A stretch of 64,000 bases of DNA from an uncultured Cyclobacteriaceae bacterium (GTDB lineage: Bacteria; Bacteroidota; Bacteroidia; Cytophagales; Cyclobacteriaceae). Made by a program: the position numbers and the translations under genes. Positions 28,165-37,659 of this stretch are shown one piece after another (position 1 is the stretch's first letter; each line of letters starts with the position of its first letter). Location: positions 186,001 to 250,000 of the forward strand of contig CALSPM010000002.1 in NCBI GenBank assembly GCA_943788235.1, read 5' to 3'. The notes beneath the pieces are model-generated. The model saw only the letters and a list, made by a program, of their open reading frames with translations. It did not search any database and was not told the DNA's origin.

Positions 28165-31100
28165 TCATCTTGCGAGAAGAATAGCACCAGTAGGTTGAAA
28201 GACAGGTGTGGCATCGCAAGCAATAGTATAATAATAGATCCCTTCTGGAGCTTCACTACTACTGTAGGTATTTCCATCCCAAATGCAATCGTCAACGAAT
28301 TCACTGCCTGACCAAATTTCTTTGCCTAGCTCATTAAAAATATAAATGGTACAATCAATCATATCCGGTGCATTACGAATTTCCCAGCAATCAAATCCAA
28401 AACCATCTCCATTGGGAGAAAAGCTTTTTCTGGGAGCAACATAATCAATTAATAAATTGACAGTAACCGTTTCATTGCAATTGTTAGCATCAGAGCCAGT
28501 CAAGCTGACTACATCATTTATCGTTTTGGGATAAATTTTAACGTCAATACCATTGGAATCACTAACGATATTAGTTGGTTCCCACAGATAGTTTGATCCA
28601 CCCGAGGCGGTTAGTGGGATAGTTGTTAAAAATCCAGTGGGTTCTGGAACGGTCAGTGTACCTTCAATAATATCACCTAAGCTCGAGGTGATAGCAACAT
28701 TTGAATCATAATAATTATTGATGGTTACTGAAGAAGTATCTGAACATCCTGCGGAATCTGTCCATGTCGCGGTATAAACTTTAGGATTAGAATCAGTGTA
28801 TCGGTCAATTTGCCCGTAAGTATTGTAATTTGTGCTGCTGTCGCTCCAAAAATAACTAGCAAGATCATTAGGTAATTCCAAAAGAAGGCTATCACTTGGA
28901 CATTTCTCAATTCCATCAGGTGTATCAATAATCAAAGTTGGAACGGTGGTTACTACAACTGTTTTTGTGATTGAACTCTCACAATCAATCACTTCCTCAT
29001 AACCGGTGGTTAGTTGAACAACAGCGTTTCCGGCCTCAGAGAAACTTAAGGTATCATTGGTGGTTAAACTGGTGCTGTCAGTAGTTGTGCCTGAGCTACT
29101 AGTGAAACTCCATGAGTAAGTATTGGTAAAATCGCTGTTAGTGTTCTCCGGAGTTGCTTCAAATATCCTATCTAAATCTATACATGTAGCCGAAACTCCT
29201 TCAATAACGAAAGTAGGTTTGGTGATTTGCGTAACAGAATAGGATGTACCCGTAGCCACACAACTGGTTGCTGTTTCTGTAGTTGATACAGAGTAAGTTC
29301 CGGTAGCACTCGCTTGATATGTACCTGCTGTTGCTCCGCTAATGGGTATACCATTTAGGTTCCATTGGTAGGTAAAACCGTCATAAGTAGATATTGCCAG
29401 TTCAGTTGTGAGGCCTTCGCAAAAATCATCATTTCCATTATTTACAATAGTACTAGGAGGTCCTAAGTCGATTTCTATTATTTTGCTTGTTATTTGACCA
29501 TTACAACCACCGGTATTAGCAATAGTCAAATAGTAAGTCCCCGCCAGCATAGAATTGGCATTTTCAAAACTCGGTGTGGCATCGGTAGAGTTAAAATCGT
29601 TTGGTCCAGTCCAAATATAATTGTCGGCAACAAGACTGGAACTCAAAGTGAAATCACTACCTAAACAAACGGTTGTCGGTGTCACAACAATATTGGGTGT
29701 CCCTGGATCTCCAGAATTGCTACTATTTACATTTGTAACTTCCGATAGATTGCTGCAGGCGCCAATTGCTGCGGTAACTCTTACCTGGAGATCTCCATTA
29801 TATCCGCTAATGTCTAGACTATTTGAGGTGGAGCTGCCGTCTGCTGAAAAACTGGCGCCGTTATCAGTACTTACCTCCCAATTAAATGTAGTACCTGTCG
29901 CTGGACTTGCTGTAACAAAAAATTCAACACCCGTACAATAGGTTGAGGTTACAGGATTTATGATAGGATTCAAACAACCAGAATTATCGGCAATTGAGAT
30001 TTCGCTCAAGGTACCAATAGAGCTTTTGGAAACAGCAGCAATATCGGGCTTTCCATCCATATTTAGATCTCCTATCTCGAGATTTCTATTATTGACAAGA
30101 CCCATATCTAGGCTTTGCTTTTCAAAGGTGAAGGATCCCTCAGCTGATGATGAATTAAAAAATAGGTCAATATTAGTTTCACCTGCTTCTAGAATGCCCA
30201 TAGCAATATCTATTTTACCGTCTCCATTAATATCACCGGCAGAGATACCAAAAGGAAATAGTTTAGATTCAAACTCTAATCGACTACCAATAACTATGTC
30301 CGATCCAGCTGCTGTCGTATTATTTGGAAAGACGATGAGTTCACCGTGGTTAGTGGTTCCATCTGAAGCAATGATATCCATAAAACCATCACTATCTAAA
30401 TCGGCGACTTCAATGGCTTGAATTTGATCTGCTTCTGTTGAAATTAAGCGTAGACCGGTGTTAAAATTGATGGCATCAGTGGTACTAATATTATCAAAAT
30501 AGAATACGTCAGACTTACCAAAAGAACTTACTATAACTTCGGGTAAATCATCATTGTTGAGATCTGCAATTTTTAATCCTCGAGCTGCTTCCCCTTCTGC
30601 TAATTCATTAAATTTTAGGAGGATGGGATTCTCAAAACTCAACGAACCTATTGTACTTGTGTTTTTAAATACATCAATATCGTTATATTGGTCATTGGAG
30701 ATAACAAGATCTAGTTTTCCATCTTGATTTAAATCATCAATTGCAATTTCGGCTGGCGGCCGGATCAAGGTATCTCTTCTGTTAAGAACAAGTTCAAGGG
30801 CATTTCCAGTATCGAAGCTAATATTTCCGGGCGTGGAAGTATTCAAATAAATTTCAACATTCCTTGCCTCAGATCCCTCAGCGCTTTGTGTGACAACAAG
30901 ATCGGGCTTCCCATCTCCATCTAAATCTCCACAGTCGACATGAAAAGCAGGTTGTGCTCCAAGACTTAGCGCTTTTGTGAAAGACGGCGCAGTTCCAGGC
31001 GTAGCCGTTGTATTACGATAGACAACTCGACTAGCAAAGGTAGCATCTAGGTTTTCTTTAGAGGCAACCACAAAGTCATTTTTTCCGTCATCATCGAAAT

Positions 31101-31497
31101 CACAAAGACAGAGGTCATAAATATATTGTTCCCCTACAGCTATATTATTGACTGTACCGAAAGGGTAATCAGTTGCTGTTGATATATTGCCACCCCAATT
31201 AGGGAGAAAATACGAGGACGATACAGCCACGCCATTACTATTATGAACGGATACTGGACCATAGCTCGCAGCAGAAGGGACTTCTACCTCTATGAGTCCA
31301 TCAGAATTGGATATAATATTTCCCTTGGCAGTGCCAAAAAACACTTCACTTCCATTGAGGGAGGAGCCTGCAATAGTAACAATTTCCGTTGGAGTAGCTG
31401 TGAGTGGGCTAACTGAACTGATGTAGGGCACCGTTTGCCCATAAACATGGCTGAATGCCAATAAAAACAGACCAAAAACGCTGAATATTTTCATCAT
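28165..31497 (-). CDS. T9SS-secreted FG-GAP/Ig-like surface protein with gliding-type CTD
   Basis: A secreted protein of 1,110 residues. Signal peptide MMKIFSVFGLFLLAFSHVYG; then an IPT/TIG Ig-like domain (about 22-100: YISSVSPLTATPTEIVTIAG, VFFGTAKGNII); then seven FG-GAP/VCBS repeats to about residue 510 (CDFDDDGKNDFVVAS, GDLDGDGKPDLVVTQ, GDINGDGKIDIAMG, GDLNMDGKPDIAAVS). Several Ig/PKD-like domains follow (TGTYSVSTTETATSCVA, TDSAGCSDTSSVTI). The C-terminus is the type B T9SS domain: FSPNGDGFGFDCWEIRN, IYIFNELGKEIWSG, APEGIYYYTIACD. FG-GAP repeats usually form a beta-propeller used in binding. Its start overlaps the stop of the PorP/SPOR gene by 4 bp, so they are translationally coupled. 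Confidence 0.9.
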   Translation of the reverse strand: MMKIFSVFGLFLLAFSHVYGQTVPYISSVSPLTATPTEIVTIAGSSLNGSEVFFGTAKGNIISNSDGLIEVEVPSAASYGPVSVHNSNGVAVSSSYFLPNWGGNISTATDYPFGTVNNIAVGEQYIYDLCLCDFDDDGKNDFVVASKENLDATFASRVVYRNTTATPGTAPSFTKALSLGAQPAFHVDCGDLDGDGKPDLVVTQSAEGSEARNVEIYLNTSTPGNISFDTGNALELVLNRRDTLIRPPAEIAIDDLNQDGKLDLVISNDQYNDIDVFKNTSTIGSLSFENPILLKFNELAEGEAARGLKIADLNNDDLPEVIVSSFGKSDVFYFDNISTTDAINFNTGLRLISTEADQIQAIEVADLDSDGFMDIIASDGTTNHGELIVFPNNTTAAGSDIVIGSRLEFESKLFPFGISAGDINGDGKIDIAMGILEAGETNIDLFFNSSSAEGSFTFEKQSLDMGLVNNRNLEIGDLNMDGKPDIAAVSKSSIGTLSEISIADNSGCLNPIINPVTSTYCTGVEFFVTASPATGTTFNWEVSTDNGASFSADGSSTSNSLDISGYNGDLQVRVTAAIGACSNLSEVTNVNSSNSGDPGTPNIVVTPTTVCLGSDFTLSSSLVADNYIWTGPNDFNSTDATPSFENANSMLAGTYYLTIANTGGCNGQITSKIIEIDLGPPSTIVNNGNDDFCEGLTTELAISTYDGFTYQWNLNGIPISGATAGTYQASATGTYSVSTTETATSCVATGTSYSVTQITKPTFVIEGVSATCIDLDRIFEATPENTNSDFTNTYSWSFTSSSGTTTDSTSLTTNDTLSFSEAGNAVVQLTTGYEEVIDCESSITKTVVVTTVPTLIIDTPDGIEKCPSDSLLLELPNDLASYFWSDSSTNYNTYGQIDRYTDSNPKVYTATWTDSAGCSDTSSVTINNYYDSNVAITSSLGDIIEGTLTVPEPTGFLTTIPLTASGGSNYLWEPTNIVSDSNGIDVKIYPKTINDVVSLTGSDANNCNETVTVNLLIDYVAPRKSFSPNGDGFGFDCWEIRNAPDMIDCTIYIFNELGKEIWSGSEFVDDCIWDGNTYSSSEAPEGIYYYTIACDATPVFQPTGAILLAR

Positions 31498-33209
31498 TGG
31501 TTGTTTACTTTTAGTATTTTAATCCAGATTTCATCCATATCTTTCTTTTTGTTTTCCCGAAGCAGTTTGGATTTTACTTGAGTTAGATTGTCCGATCTGT
31601 ATATAACAACATAGTAGTATCCTTTTTCGCTGACAAAACCAACCAACGCTTCGTGATAACCCTCTAAAAATAACTGGTCACTGAATTTGTTTGCATTTTC
31701 ATAGATTTCAAATACTCCAGCAATGAGATAAACACCTGCAGGGAGTTCCAATAAATGATTTCCTTTGACAACTTCCTCTACTTCGGGTATGACTTCTTCT
31801 ACTTCCGGTATAACTTCTTCTACTTCCGGTATAACTTCTTCAATAGGTTGCTTTTCAATTTCCGGTTTTATCGTGGCCCTATCAATGATTGAATCTATTG
31901 CCTCTTTACTCATGGTGGGTTCCCAGATAACTAAAGAGTCTGACTGGCCTTCTTTGTTTGTTTTGACATACTGCACACCTATTTCAGTGTTGCCCTCCGG
32001 ATTTGTTCGAATTTCTTTGGTCTGATCCCCAATCATTTCCCATGATTCATCGGCAGGCACCCAAGTAATCGCTTCCTCGATAGTACCGTCTTGAGATGCA
32101 TGTTGTACAACTATTGCCTTCTGCTCGTCACCGTTTTCAGTAGTTTTCAGAACCTCTCCACGCGTGTCATCCAGCTGCCATGGCTTATCTAACGCTATTG
32201 TGTCTGTTCTTTCAATGATTACAGTATCTATTTTTTCTATGACGACTGTATCAACCTCTTCCTCTTTTTCCTCTTTTTCTGGCCTTTTTGAATTAATGAA
32301 TGATGAAGTATGCTTAGCATGAGGTTTTCTTTTACCAAGATGGATTCCTAAATGTATTTCATGAGAGGGCCCTAAATCATTCATTATATTTAAATTACCC
32401 GTTTCATAACTGTAACCAAGACCAAATCTCCCCTTCAACTTAACTCCTGCAGTTCCAACGATATTCATGTCTTCTCTGTATGTACCACTGACCCAAATGA
32501 CGTGGAATAGATGAAGAAGGAGCGTTCCTTCAAGTTGACTAGTACCATAATTATTATATCTGTAAACCAAATGAGGCTCAATAGCTATATTATCTGAGAG
32601 GTGACCTCGAAAATACGTTTGTAGCATCAGGTTATCGAGAGGCTTTATTCTTATTGGATTTGAGCTGTCATTATCTATAAATTTATCGTAGCTGATCAAG
32701 TTGGGTATGGAAAAACCAAAATTAAAATGACCTGCATGATATGTTAATCCAAAATCGGCTAACCCGAAAGCACTATTATCAGCAATATTTGCGTATGCAG
32801 GATCAAAAGGGTCATCTAAATCTCCATAATCTAACATTTGACTACCCCCACCAACGGACAAACCAAAGCGGATGTTATGCTTTAAGTCCAAGGTTAACAA
32901 ATAAGAAACAGATGCTTTTCCAGCGGTAGTACTTAATAAGCCACCTTGCTCAATATTGTAACCTGAAAATCCAATACCGATACCTCCCGGTAATGGCGCA
33001 TGAAAGCTCCCATGCATCGTAGTGGGAGCGCCGTTTATGCCCGACCATTGTTGTTGATAAAGACCATAAAAAACAGAGTGACCCTCGACACCTGCGTAAG
33101 CAGGATTATAGAGGTAAGGATTCATATAAAATTGATTAAAAACAATTGGTTGTTGAGCAAAACCAGAAAAAGAACAAAGTACTAGTATTAGTAAATGTAT
33201 TTTTCTCAT
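31494..33209 (-). CDS. PorP/SprF-family protein with disordered linker and C-terminal SPOR domain
   Basis: Residues 1-295 are a PorP/SprF outer-membrane barrel: signal peptide MRKIHLLILVLCSFSGFAQ, then QFYMNPYLYNPAYAGVEGHS and QQQWSGINGAPTTMHGS. Residues about 300-480 form an acidic linker (PEKEEKEEEVDTVVIEKIDT) ending in three EEVIPEV repeats. Residues about 485-570 look like a SPOR peptidoglycan-binding domain (GVYLIAGVFEIYENANKF, GYYYVVIYRSDNLTQV). This would tether a T9SS accessory barrel to the cell wall, an extension not found in plain SprF. It overlaps the start of the FG-GAP/CTD gene by 4 bp, which suggests that protein is its cargo. The barrel call is firm; the SPOR call is by pattern. 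Confidence 0.88.
   Translation of the reverse strand: MRKIHLLILVLCSFSGFAQQPIVFNQFYMNPYLYNPAYAGVEGHSVFYGLYQQQWSGINGAPTTMHGSFHAPLPGGIGIGFSGYNIEQGGLLSTTAGKASVSYLLTLDLKHNIRFGLSVGGGSQMLDYGDLDDPFDPAYANIADNSAFGLADFGLTYHAGHFNFGFSIPNLISYDKFIDNDSSNPIRIKPLDNLMLQTYFRGHLSDNIAIEPHLVYRYNNYGTSQLEGTLLLHLFHVIWVSGTYREDMNIVGTAGVKLKGRFGLGYSYETGNLNIMNDLGPSHEIHLGIHLGKRKPHAKHTSSFINSKRPEKEEKEEEVDTVVIEKIDTVIIERTDTIALDKPWQLDDTRGEVLKTTENGDEQKAIVVQHASQDGTIEEAITWVPADESWEMIGDQTKEIRTNPEGNTEIGVQYVKTNKEGQSDSLVIWEPTMSKEAIDSIIDRATIKPEIEKQPIEEVIPEVEEVIPEVEEVIPEVEEVVKGNHLLELPAGVYLIAGVFEIYENANKFSDQLFLEGYHEALVGFVSEKGYYYVVIYRSDNLTQVKSKLLRENKKKDMDEIWIKILKVNNQ
31771..31842 (-). repeat. 21-bp tandem repeat (three full copies and a partial)
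   Basis: Units at 31771-31791, 31792-31812 and 31813-31833, followed by a partial copy; the last two full units are identical. In the minus-strand reading frame they encode EEVIPEV repeated, in the linker of the PorP/SPOR protein. The unit is a multiple of three, so copy-number change would alter linker length without breaking the frame. Confidence 0.9.
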
Positions 33210-33354
33210 GCTCGCAGATAATTCCTATGATTGCTGTTTAACATCGTTACCCAAAAGTGTAAATTTTTTTTCAAAATAAAAAGGGAAAATTAGCAAATAA
33301 GAGTTAAATACCTTTTTATATCTTATTCTCTGAGCACAATATCAAATTATTTTT

Positions 33355-33389
33355 TTTGGCAAAAAACATTAATTTTTTTTGTAGGTTTG
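33355..33389 (+). promoter_or_regulatory. Bacteroidota-type promoter for the barrel gene at 33407
   Basis: TTTG at 33355-33358 and TAGGTTTG at 33382-33389 (exact TAnnTTTG), with 23 nt between. The ATG at 33407 follows 17 nt later, giving a short leader. This also argues against the upstream TTG start at 33356, which would lie within the promoter. Confidence 0.55.
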
Positions 33390-33406
33390 CTATCAATTTA
33401 TCAAAA

Positions 33407-34207
33407 ATGAAAATTTATCATTACTTATTCACTTTTGTTTTCTTTATCACTTGCAGCCTCGTGCAAGCACAGTATTGGATTGGTATTAAAGGAGGACCTT
33501 CTTTAATTACGCATGATTATCGTTACGAAACCTATAAAGACAGTTTTGATGTAGCTAATAACTACAATTTTCATTTAGGAGCGATCATGACTTATGTTGC
33601 TTCAAAAAGATTTTCTGTGACCTCAGAATTAAATTACGAGCGACGGTCAAGAACACTGGCTAACATACCAAGCATAACCGATTCTGCTTCAAGTATTTTT
33701 AACACACATTATCTTACAAGCCCGATTCTTTTACAAGTCAATTTCCCTAGTGCCCCACTATCATTTTACGTCAATGCGGGAATAAAATTGAACTACTGGT
33801 TAGCTGCTACTGGAACTATGTACACAACCGATATTGGCAACAATACCGGGGGTGAATCCATAGATTACACGGTAGTATTTGATGAGATCAATTCTTCACA
33901 AAAGCAAAAATCAATAATGGATGCCAATAGGATGCAATATGGCTTGTCCGCGGGGGCTGGGTTTTATTTAGATGTTTTTGGAGGAGATCGGATGCTCTTT
34001 GATTTTAGATATAATTACTCACATTCCAATTTAGGTTTTAATGGATTAAGTAATGATTTTGAAAACATGTTGTCCTATTACGAAAATTTTGAGTACCGAA
34101 ATCATTCCTTAACAGTTTCAGTGGGGTATTTGCTTTTTTATAATTCTCAACTTAAAAGAAAAGGCAGCAGTTCTATTAAGCAGAAAAAGCGAAAAAAGCG
34201 AAAATAG
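33407..34207 (+). CDS. Outer-membrane beta-barrel protein (PorT-like/OMP_b-brl_2 type)
   Basis: A 266-residue protein starting at the ATG at 33407 (MKIYHYLFTFVFFITCSLVQ, a signal peptide ending at AQ). The first mature strand YWIGIKGGPSLITHDYRY resembles the 'G.KgG.n' opening of small Bacteroidota outer-membrane barrels. Alternating hydrophobic strands continue (RFSVTSELNYERRSR, ILLQVNFPSAPLSFYVNAGI, MLFDFRYNYSHSNLGFNG) to SLTVSVGYLLFY. A highly basic tail follows (KRKGSSSIKQKKRKKRK), unusual for an outer-membrane barrel that normally ends at its last strand. It has its own predicted promoter and runs divergently from the T9SS island. The specific role is unknown. Confidence 0.75.
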   Translation: MKIYHYLFTFVFFITCSLVQAQYWIGIKGGPSLITHDYRYETYKDSFDVANNYNFHLGAIMTYVASKRFSVTSELNYERRSRTLANIPSITDSASSIFNTHYLTSPILLQVNFPSAPLSFYVNAGIKLNYWLAATGTMYTTDIGNNTGGESIDYTVVFDEINSSQKQKSIMDANRMQYGLSAGAGFYLDVFGGDRMLFDFRYNYSHSNLGFNGLSNDFENMLSYYENFEYRNHSLTVSVGYLLFYNSQLKRKGSSSIKQKKRKKRK

Positions 34208-34313
34208 GTTAGAACAATACATTCTATTTATTTCCATTATAATTGTGTTAGACATGGCGTCATATTAATTGTGCTCATGCATCATTATAAATAAGGTTAT
34301 CATTAAGATTTGA

Positions 34314-34321
34314 TAATTTTG
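34314..34321 (+). promoter_or_regulatory. Possible -7 box for the five-gene operon
   Basis: TAATTTTG matches TAnnTTTG and ends 22 nt before the GTG start at 34344. No TTTG/TTG is seen 19-25 nt upstream, so only half of a promoter is supported. Confidence 0.3.
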
Positions 34322-34343
34322 CCGACTTATAATTGTTGAAACT

Positions 34344-37300
34344 GTGTTAAAAAAATTTCTAAGATTTCTAGGAGCGGTTGACGGTGAAGATAGGCAGATG
34401 TGGTTTTTGCTCGGAGTCGGTGCTTTTATGGGCTTCTTCCTTGCAAGTTATCAAGTAGGATCGGAATCTTTATTTATTCAAACGCTCGGAGAGAAATATC
34501 TGGCAGAATCCTTCTTTGTAACAGGAGCCTTGGGACTACTTTCTTCAGTCGTTTATGTATATCTCCAAAAAAAAATTAGATTTTCTCGATTGGTCATAGG
34601 AAATGCTGCGGTGATCACATTATTTGTGTGTGGTTTAAGGCTTGCTTTTGAGTTTGTTGAGATAGGAGATAAGGAATCTGGATTTTCCTTGCTGCCTTTT
34701 TTGCTTTTTGTGATGATGGGTCCAATGACATCTCTTTTACTTTTAGGTTTTTGGGGATTATTCGGAAGAATTTTTGATACTCGGCAAACAAAACGATTGA
34801 TTGGAAGTGTAGATACAGGTCAATTAGTTGCTACCATTGTTGCCTTTTTCTCAATACCTGTATTAATAGAGCTCCCTTTCGTTGATGACACTTATGATTT
34901 ACTACTTATATCAGCGGTTTCGATGATCATTATATTATGGTTAACGGTTTTGATTTGTATGAATTATAATGTGGACCTTATTGACTCATTAAAAAAGGAT
35001 CAAAAAGTAGAGGATACAGGGTATCTAGGTATTTTCAAGAATAATTATACCCGTTTGTTATCTGTTTTTATAATTTGTTCCATGGGTGCTTCAATTTTCT
35101 TGGAATACAGTTTTTTGGCAACTATAGAAATTTATCATCCTGAAGAAGATAAATTAAATCGATTTTTATCCTTTTTTAATGGAACGGTGATTATCATGAG
35201 TTTTATTATTCAAACTTTTATCAATGATATTATTCTAAATAAGTTCGGCTTGAAAGTAGCCTTGATGACCATGCCAATTATTTTGATATTATTCATGATA
35301 GGAGGTCTAGTTTCAGGTCATTTTTTTGGATATGAAATACTCAATGAAGACTTTTTATTTTTCTTTATGTTTATTATTAGCGGTAAGGCATTCACAGCTT
35401 CATTGAGAGACGCCTTGGAGTCACCCGCCTTTAAATTGTTTTTCTTACCGTTCAATTTAACCGTCAGATTTGATATTCAAAACAAGATAGAAGGGGTTAT
35501 AGGACAAGTGGCTACTTTTTTGGCTGGAGGATTACAAATCTTAATAGCTAGTTTGGTTTTTGTTAAGTTGATTCATTTTATTTATTTGATCATAGCGATT
35601 GCCCTCGGTGTCATCTATTTCTCTGTAAAGTTGTACAATCAGTACCAGATTAAACTTAAGGAAACATTGATAAGTCAAAGAGACCTCATAGCGGATAAGG
35701 GGAAAACAAATGAATTTAGTGCCTTAAGAATATTGAACAATGAGCTTAAAAGTGAAAATGAAATAAGAGTACTTAATGCTCTTAGGTTGTACGAACAGTT
35801 AGATCCTATTAAATTAACCTTGGTTCTTTTGGACCAGTTAGCTTCATCCAGTGTGCGGGTTAAAAGTTACGCTTATTCAAAGTTGTCTGAAATCAAGGCC
35901 TACGAAACTTTAGAAATAATAAAGCAAGAGTCTAAAAAGGAACAAAATGAATCGGTACTGATTTTGGCAAGAAAGGCGATTGCAGTTTTACAGAAGTTCC
36001 AGGCTTATGAGCTAAATGATGAGTCCATAAGGCGTTATACACGGTCAACTAGACAGCAAGACAGAGTATACGGAGCAAGGTTGTTGGTTAGGTTAGAAGA
36101 AGATAAGCATTTACCTTATTTAGTAGAGTTATTAAGAGATATTAACCCAGAAGTTCGCATTGCAGCACTTATAGCTGTTGGAAAGTTGCAACGTCCTGAA
36201 ATGTTTATTACGATTCTTGATCACTTACATATTCCTAGCTACAGTAATACAGCCATGTCTGCCTTAATTTATATAGGTGATCGAGTATTTCATGCTTCAG
36301 ATACCGCTTTTTTTAAAACTGGGCAGCATACAGCCACTATGGTAAGAGTGGTGCAATTATTTGGAATTATTGGGGGAAAACAAGCTAAAGAATTACTTTG
36401 GAAAAAGATTGAATTTCCCAATAAGCAAGTAGTCTCCGAGTTGCTAAAATCTTTAAATGCCTTGGGTTTTGAATCTAAAGATTTTCAGTCAGCTCGGATT
36501 AAATTGATAATTGAAAACCTTTTAGGTGATATCGCTTGGAATATAAAAGCCATTCAAGATATCCCCAAAGTTGAACCAATAGATCCTTTGGATGTAGAAT
36601 TACTTAAAGCACTAAAAGAGGAAAATATTGTAAACTTGAATAATTTATTTATTCTTTTGGGTATGATCTATGACATACATAATGTGCAGTTGGTCAAGGA
36701 AAATTTATCCCATGGTTCAATGGATTCAGTAACTTTTGCTATTGAGATGTTGGACGTCTTTGTTGAAGATGAAATTAAGCCTATGCTATTACCTGTTTTA
36801 GATGATATAACAGATAAAGAACGATTAAATTTATTATTGAATTTCTTCCCCCCTGAACATTTTGAATCTTATTCGGATTTACTTACCCAAATTGTTAATC
36901 GAGATTTTAATCGAATCACACGGTACACAAAATCCTTGGCTATGGATAGGCTTCACCAGCTTCCAGAAGCCCGTGTCTCTAATTCTTTGATTGCGAATTT
37001 ATTTAATCCAGATGTATTGTTGTTACAAAGTGCGGCAAACTCTATCTATAAAATGGAGCCTCAAGCTTATCAAGTGCATACGAATAGGATAAAACCATAT
37101 TCTAAATTAAGATTAGATGAGATCATAGTACCTCCGGTTTTCGCTTATAAAGAAGAAGAAAATTATAGAAAAATGTTATTAGTTGAGCGGGTGAGGTTCA
37201 TAAAATCTCTATCAAGCTTTGCATCTATTCCAGGAGAAAGTATCACCAGAATGGTAGACGCTATGAATCAAAGGAAAGTCGATGAAGGGACTGTGCTAAT

Positions 37301-37634
37301 TAAAGAAGGAAATAATGTAGACCTGCCTTTGTTCGTGATCATCAAAGGGAAGGTTGATCTGATGAGGTCTGGTGCTGTATTCAAATCATTGGGGCCCAAA
37401 AATATTATGGGGGAAGAGATAATTCTTTTTTCGGAGAAATATGATTATCAAGCAGTGGCCAAAGAAGAGACTTCCTTCTTTATTTTACCAAAAGAGGAAA
37501 TTTTTGATTTGATGACACTCCATAGTGAGATATTGAGAGCTTTCCTTGATTTAATAGATACATCTAAAAAATCTGAGTCAATAGATCCATTTGATTTGAG
37601 TATACTGGATGATAATGTCAGTGTGTTTAATTAG
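34344..37634 (+). CDS. Nucleotide-transporter-like membrane protein fused to HEAT repeats and a cNMP-binding domain
   Basis: A 1,096-residue protein starting with GTG. Residues 1-430 form about 10-12 membrane helices (MWFLLGVGAFMGFFLASYQV, ESFFVTGALGLLSSVVYVYL, LLPFLLFVMMGPMTSLLLL) resembling the ATP/ADP-translocase (NTT) and MFS folds. Residues about 450-900 are helical HEAT-like repeats (LVELLRDINPEVRIAALIAV is typical). Residues about 955-1080 look like a cyclic-nucleotide-binding domain (VDEGTVLIKEGNNVDLPLFV, IIKGKVDLMRSG, LGPKNIMGEEIILFSEKYDY). A transporter-like core read out by a ligand-binding cytoplasmic tail suggests a sensor or regulated transporter. The next gene starts 25 bp downstream, so it probably heads the operon. 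Substrate unknown. Confidence 0.8.
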   Translation: MLKKFLRFLGAVDGEDRQMWFLLGVGAFMGFFLASYQVGSESLFIQTLGEKYLAESFFVTGALGLLSSVVYVYLQKKIRFSRLVIGNAAVITLFVCGLRLAFEFVEIGDKESGFSLLPFLLFVMMGPMTSLLLLGFWGLFGRIFDTRQTKRLIGSVDTGQLVATIVAFFSIPVLIELPFVDDTYDLLLISAVSMIIILWLTVLICMNYNVDLIDSLKKDQKVEDTGYLGIFKNNYTRLLSVFIICSMGASIFLEYSFLATIEIYHPEEDKLNRFLSFFNGTVIIMSFIIQTFINDIILNKFGLKVALMTMPIILILFMIGGLVSGHFFGYEILNEDFLFFFMFIISGKAFTASLRDALESPAFKLFFLPFNLTVRFDIQNKIEGVIGQVATFLAGGLQILIASLVFVKLIHFIYLIIAIALGVIYFSVKLYNQYQIKLKETLISQRDLIADKGKTNEFSALRILNNELKSENEIRVLNALRLYEQLDPIKLTLVLLDQLASSSVRVKSYAYSKLSEIKAYETLEIIKQESKKEQNESVLILARKAIAVLQKFQAYELNDESIRRYTRSTRQQDRVYGARLLVRLEEDKHLPYLVELLRDINPEVRIAALIAVGKLQRPEMFITILDHLHIPSYSNTAMSALIYIGDRVFHASDTAFFKTGQHTATMVRVVQLFGIIGGKQAKELLWKKIEFPNKQVVSELLKSLNALGFESKDFQSARIKLIIENLLGDIAWNIKAIQDIPKVEPIDPLDVELLKALKEENIVNLNNLFILLGMIYDIHNVQLVKENLSHGSMDSVTFAIEMLDVFVEDEIKPMLLPVLDDITDKERLNLLLNFFPPEHFESYSDLLTQIVNRDFNRITRYTKSLAMDRLHQLPEARVSNSLIANLFNPDVLLLQSAANSIYKMEPQAYQVHTNRIKPYSKLRLDEIIVPPVFAYKEEENYRKMLLVERVRFIKSLSSFASIPGESITRMVDAMNQRKVDEGTVLIKEGNNVDLPLFVIIKGKVDLMRSGAVFKSLGPKNIMGEEIILFSEKYDYQAVAKEETSFFILPKEEIFDLMTLHSEILRAFLDLIDTSKKSESIDPFDLSILDDNVSVFN

Positions 37635-37659
37635 TCTTGCCTTAGTTTGAAATTAAATA

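Noticed and set aside
31771-31842. CRISPR-like array
   Set aside because: Direct 21-bp repeats without spacers inside a coding frame; they are protein-level repeats.
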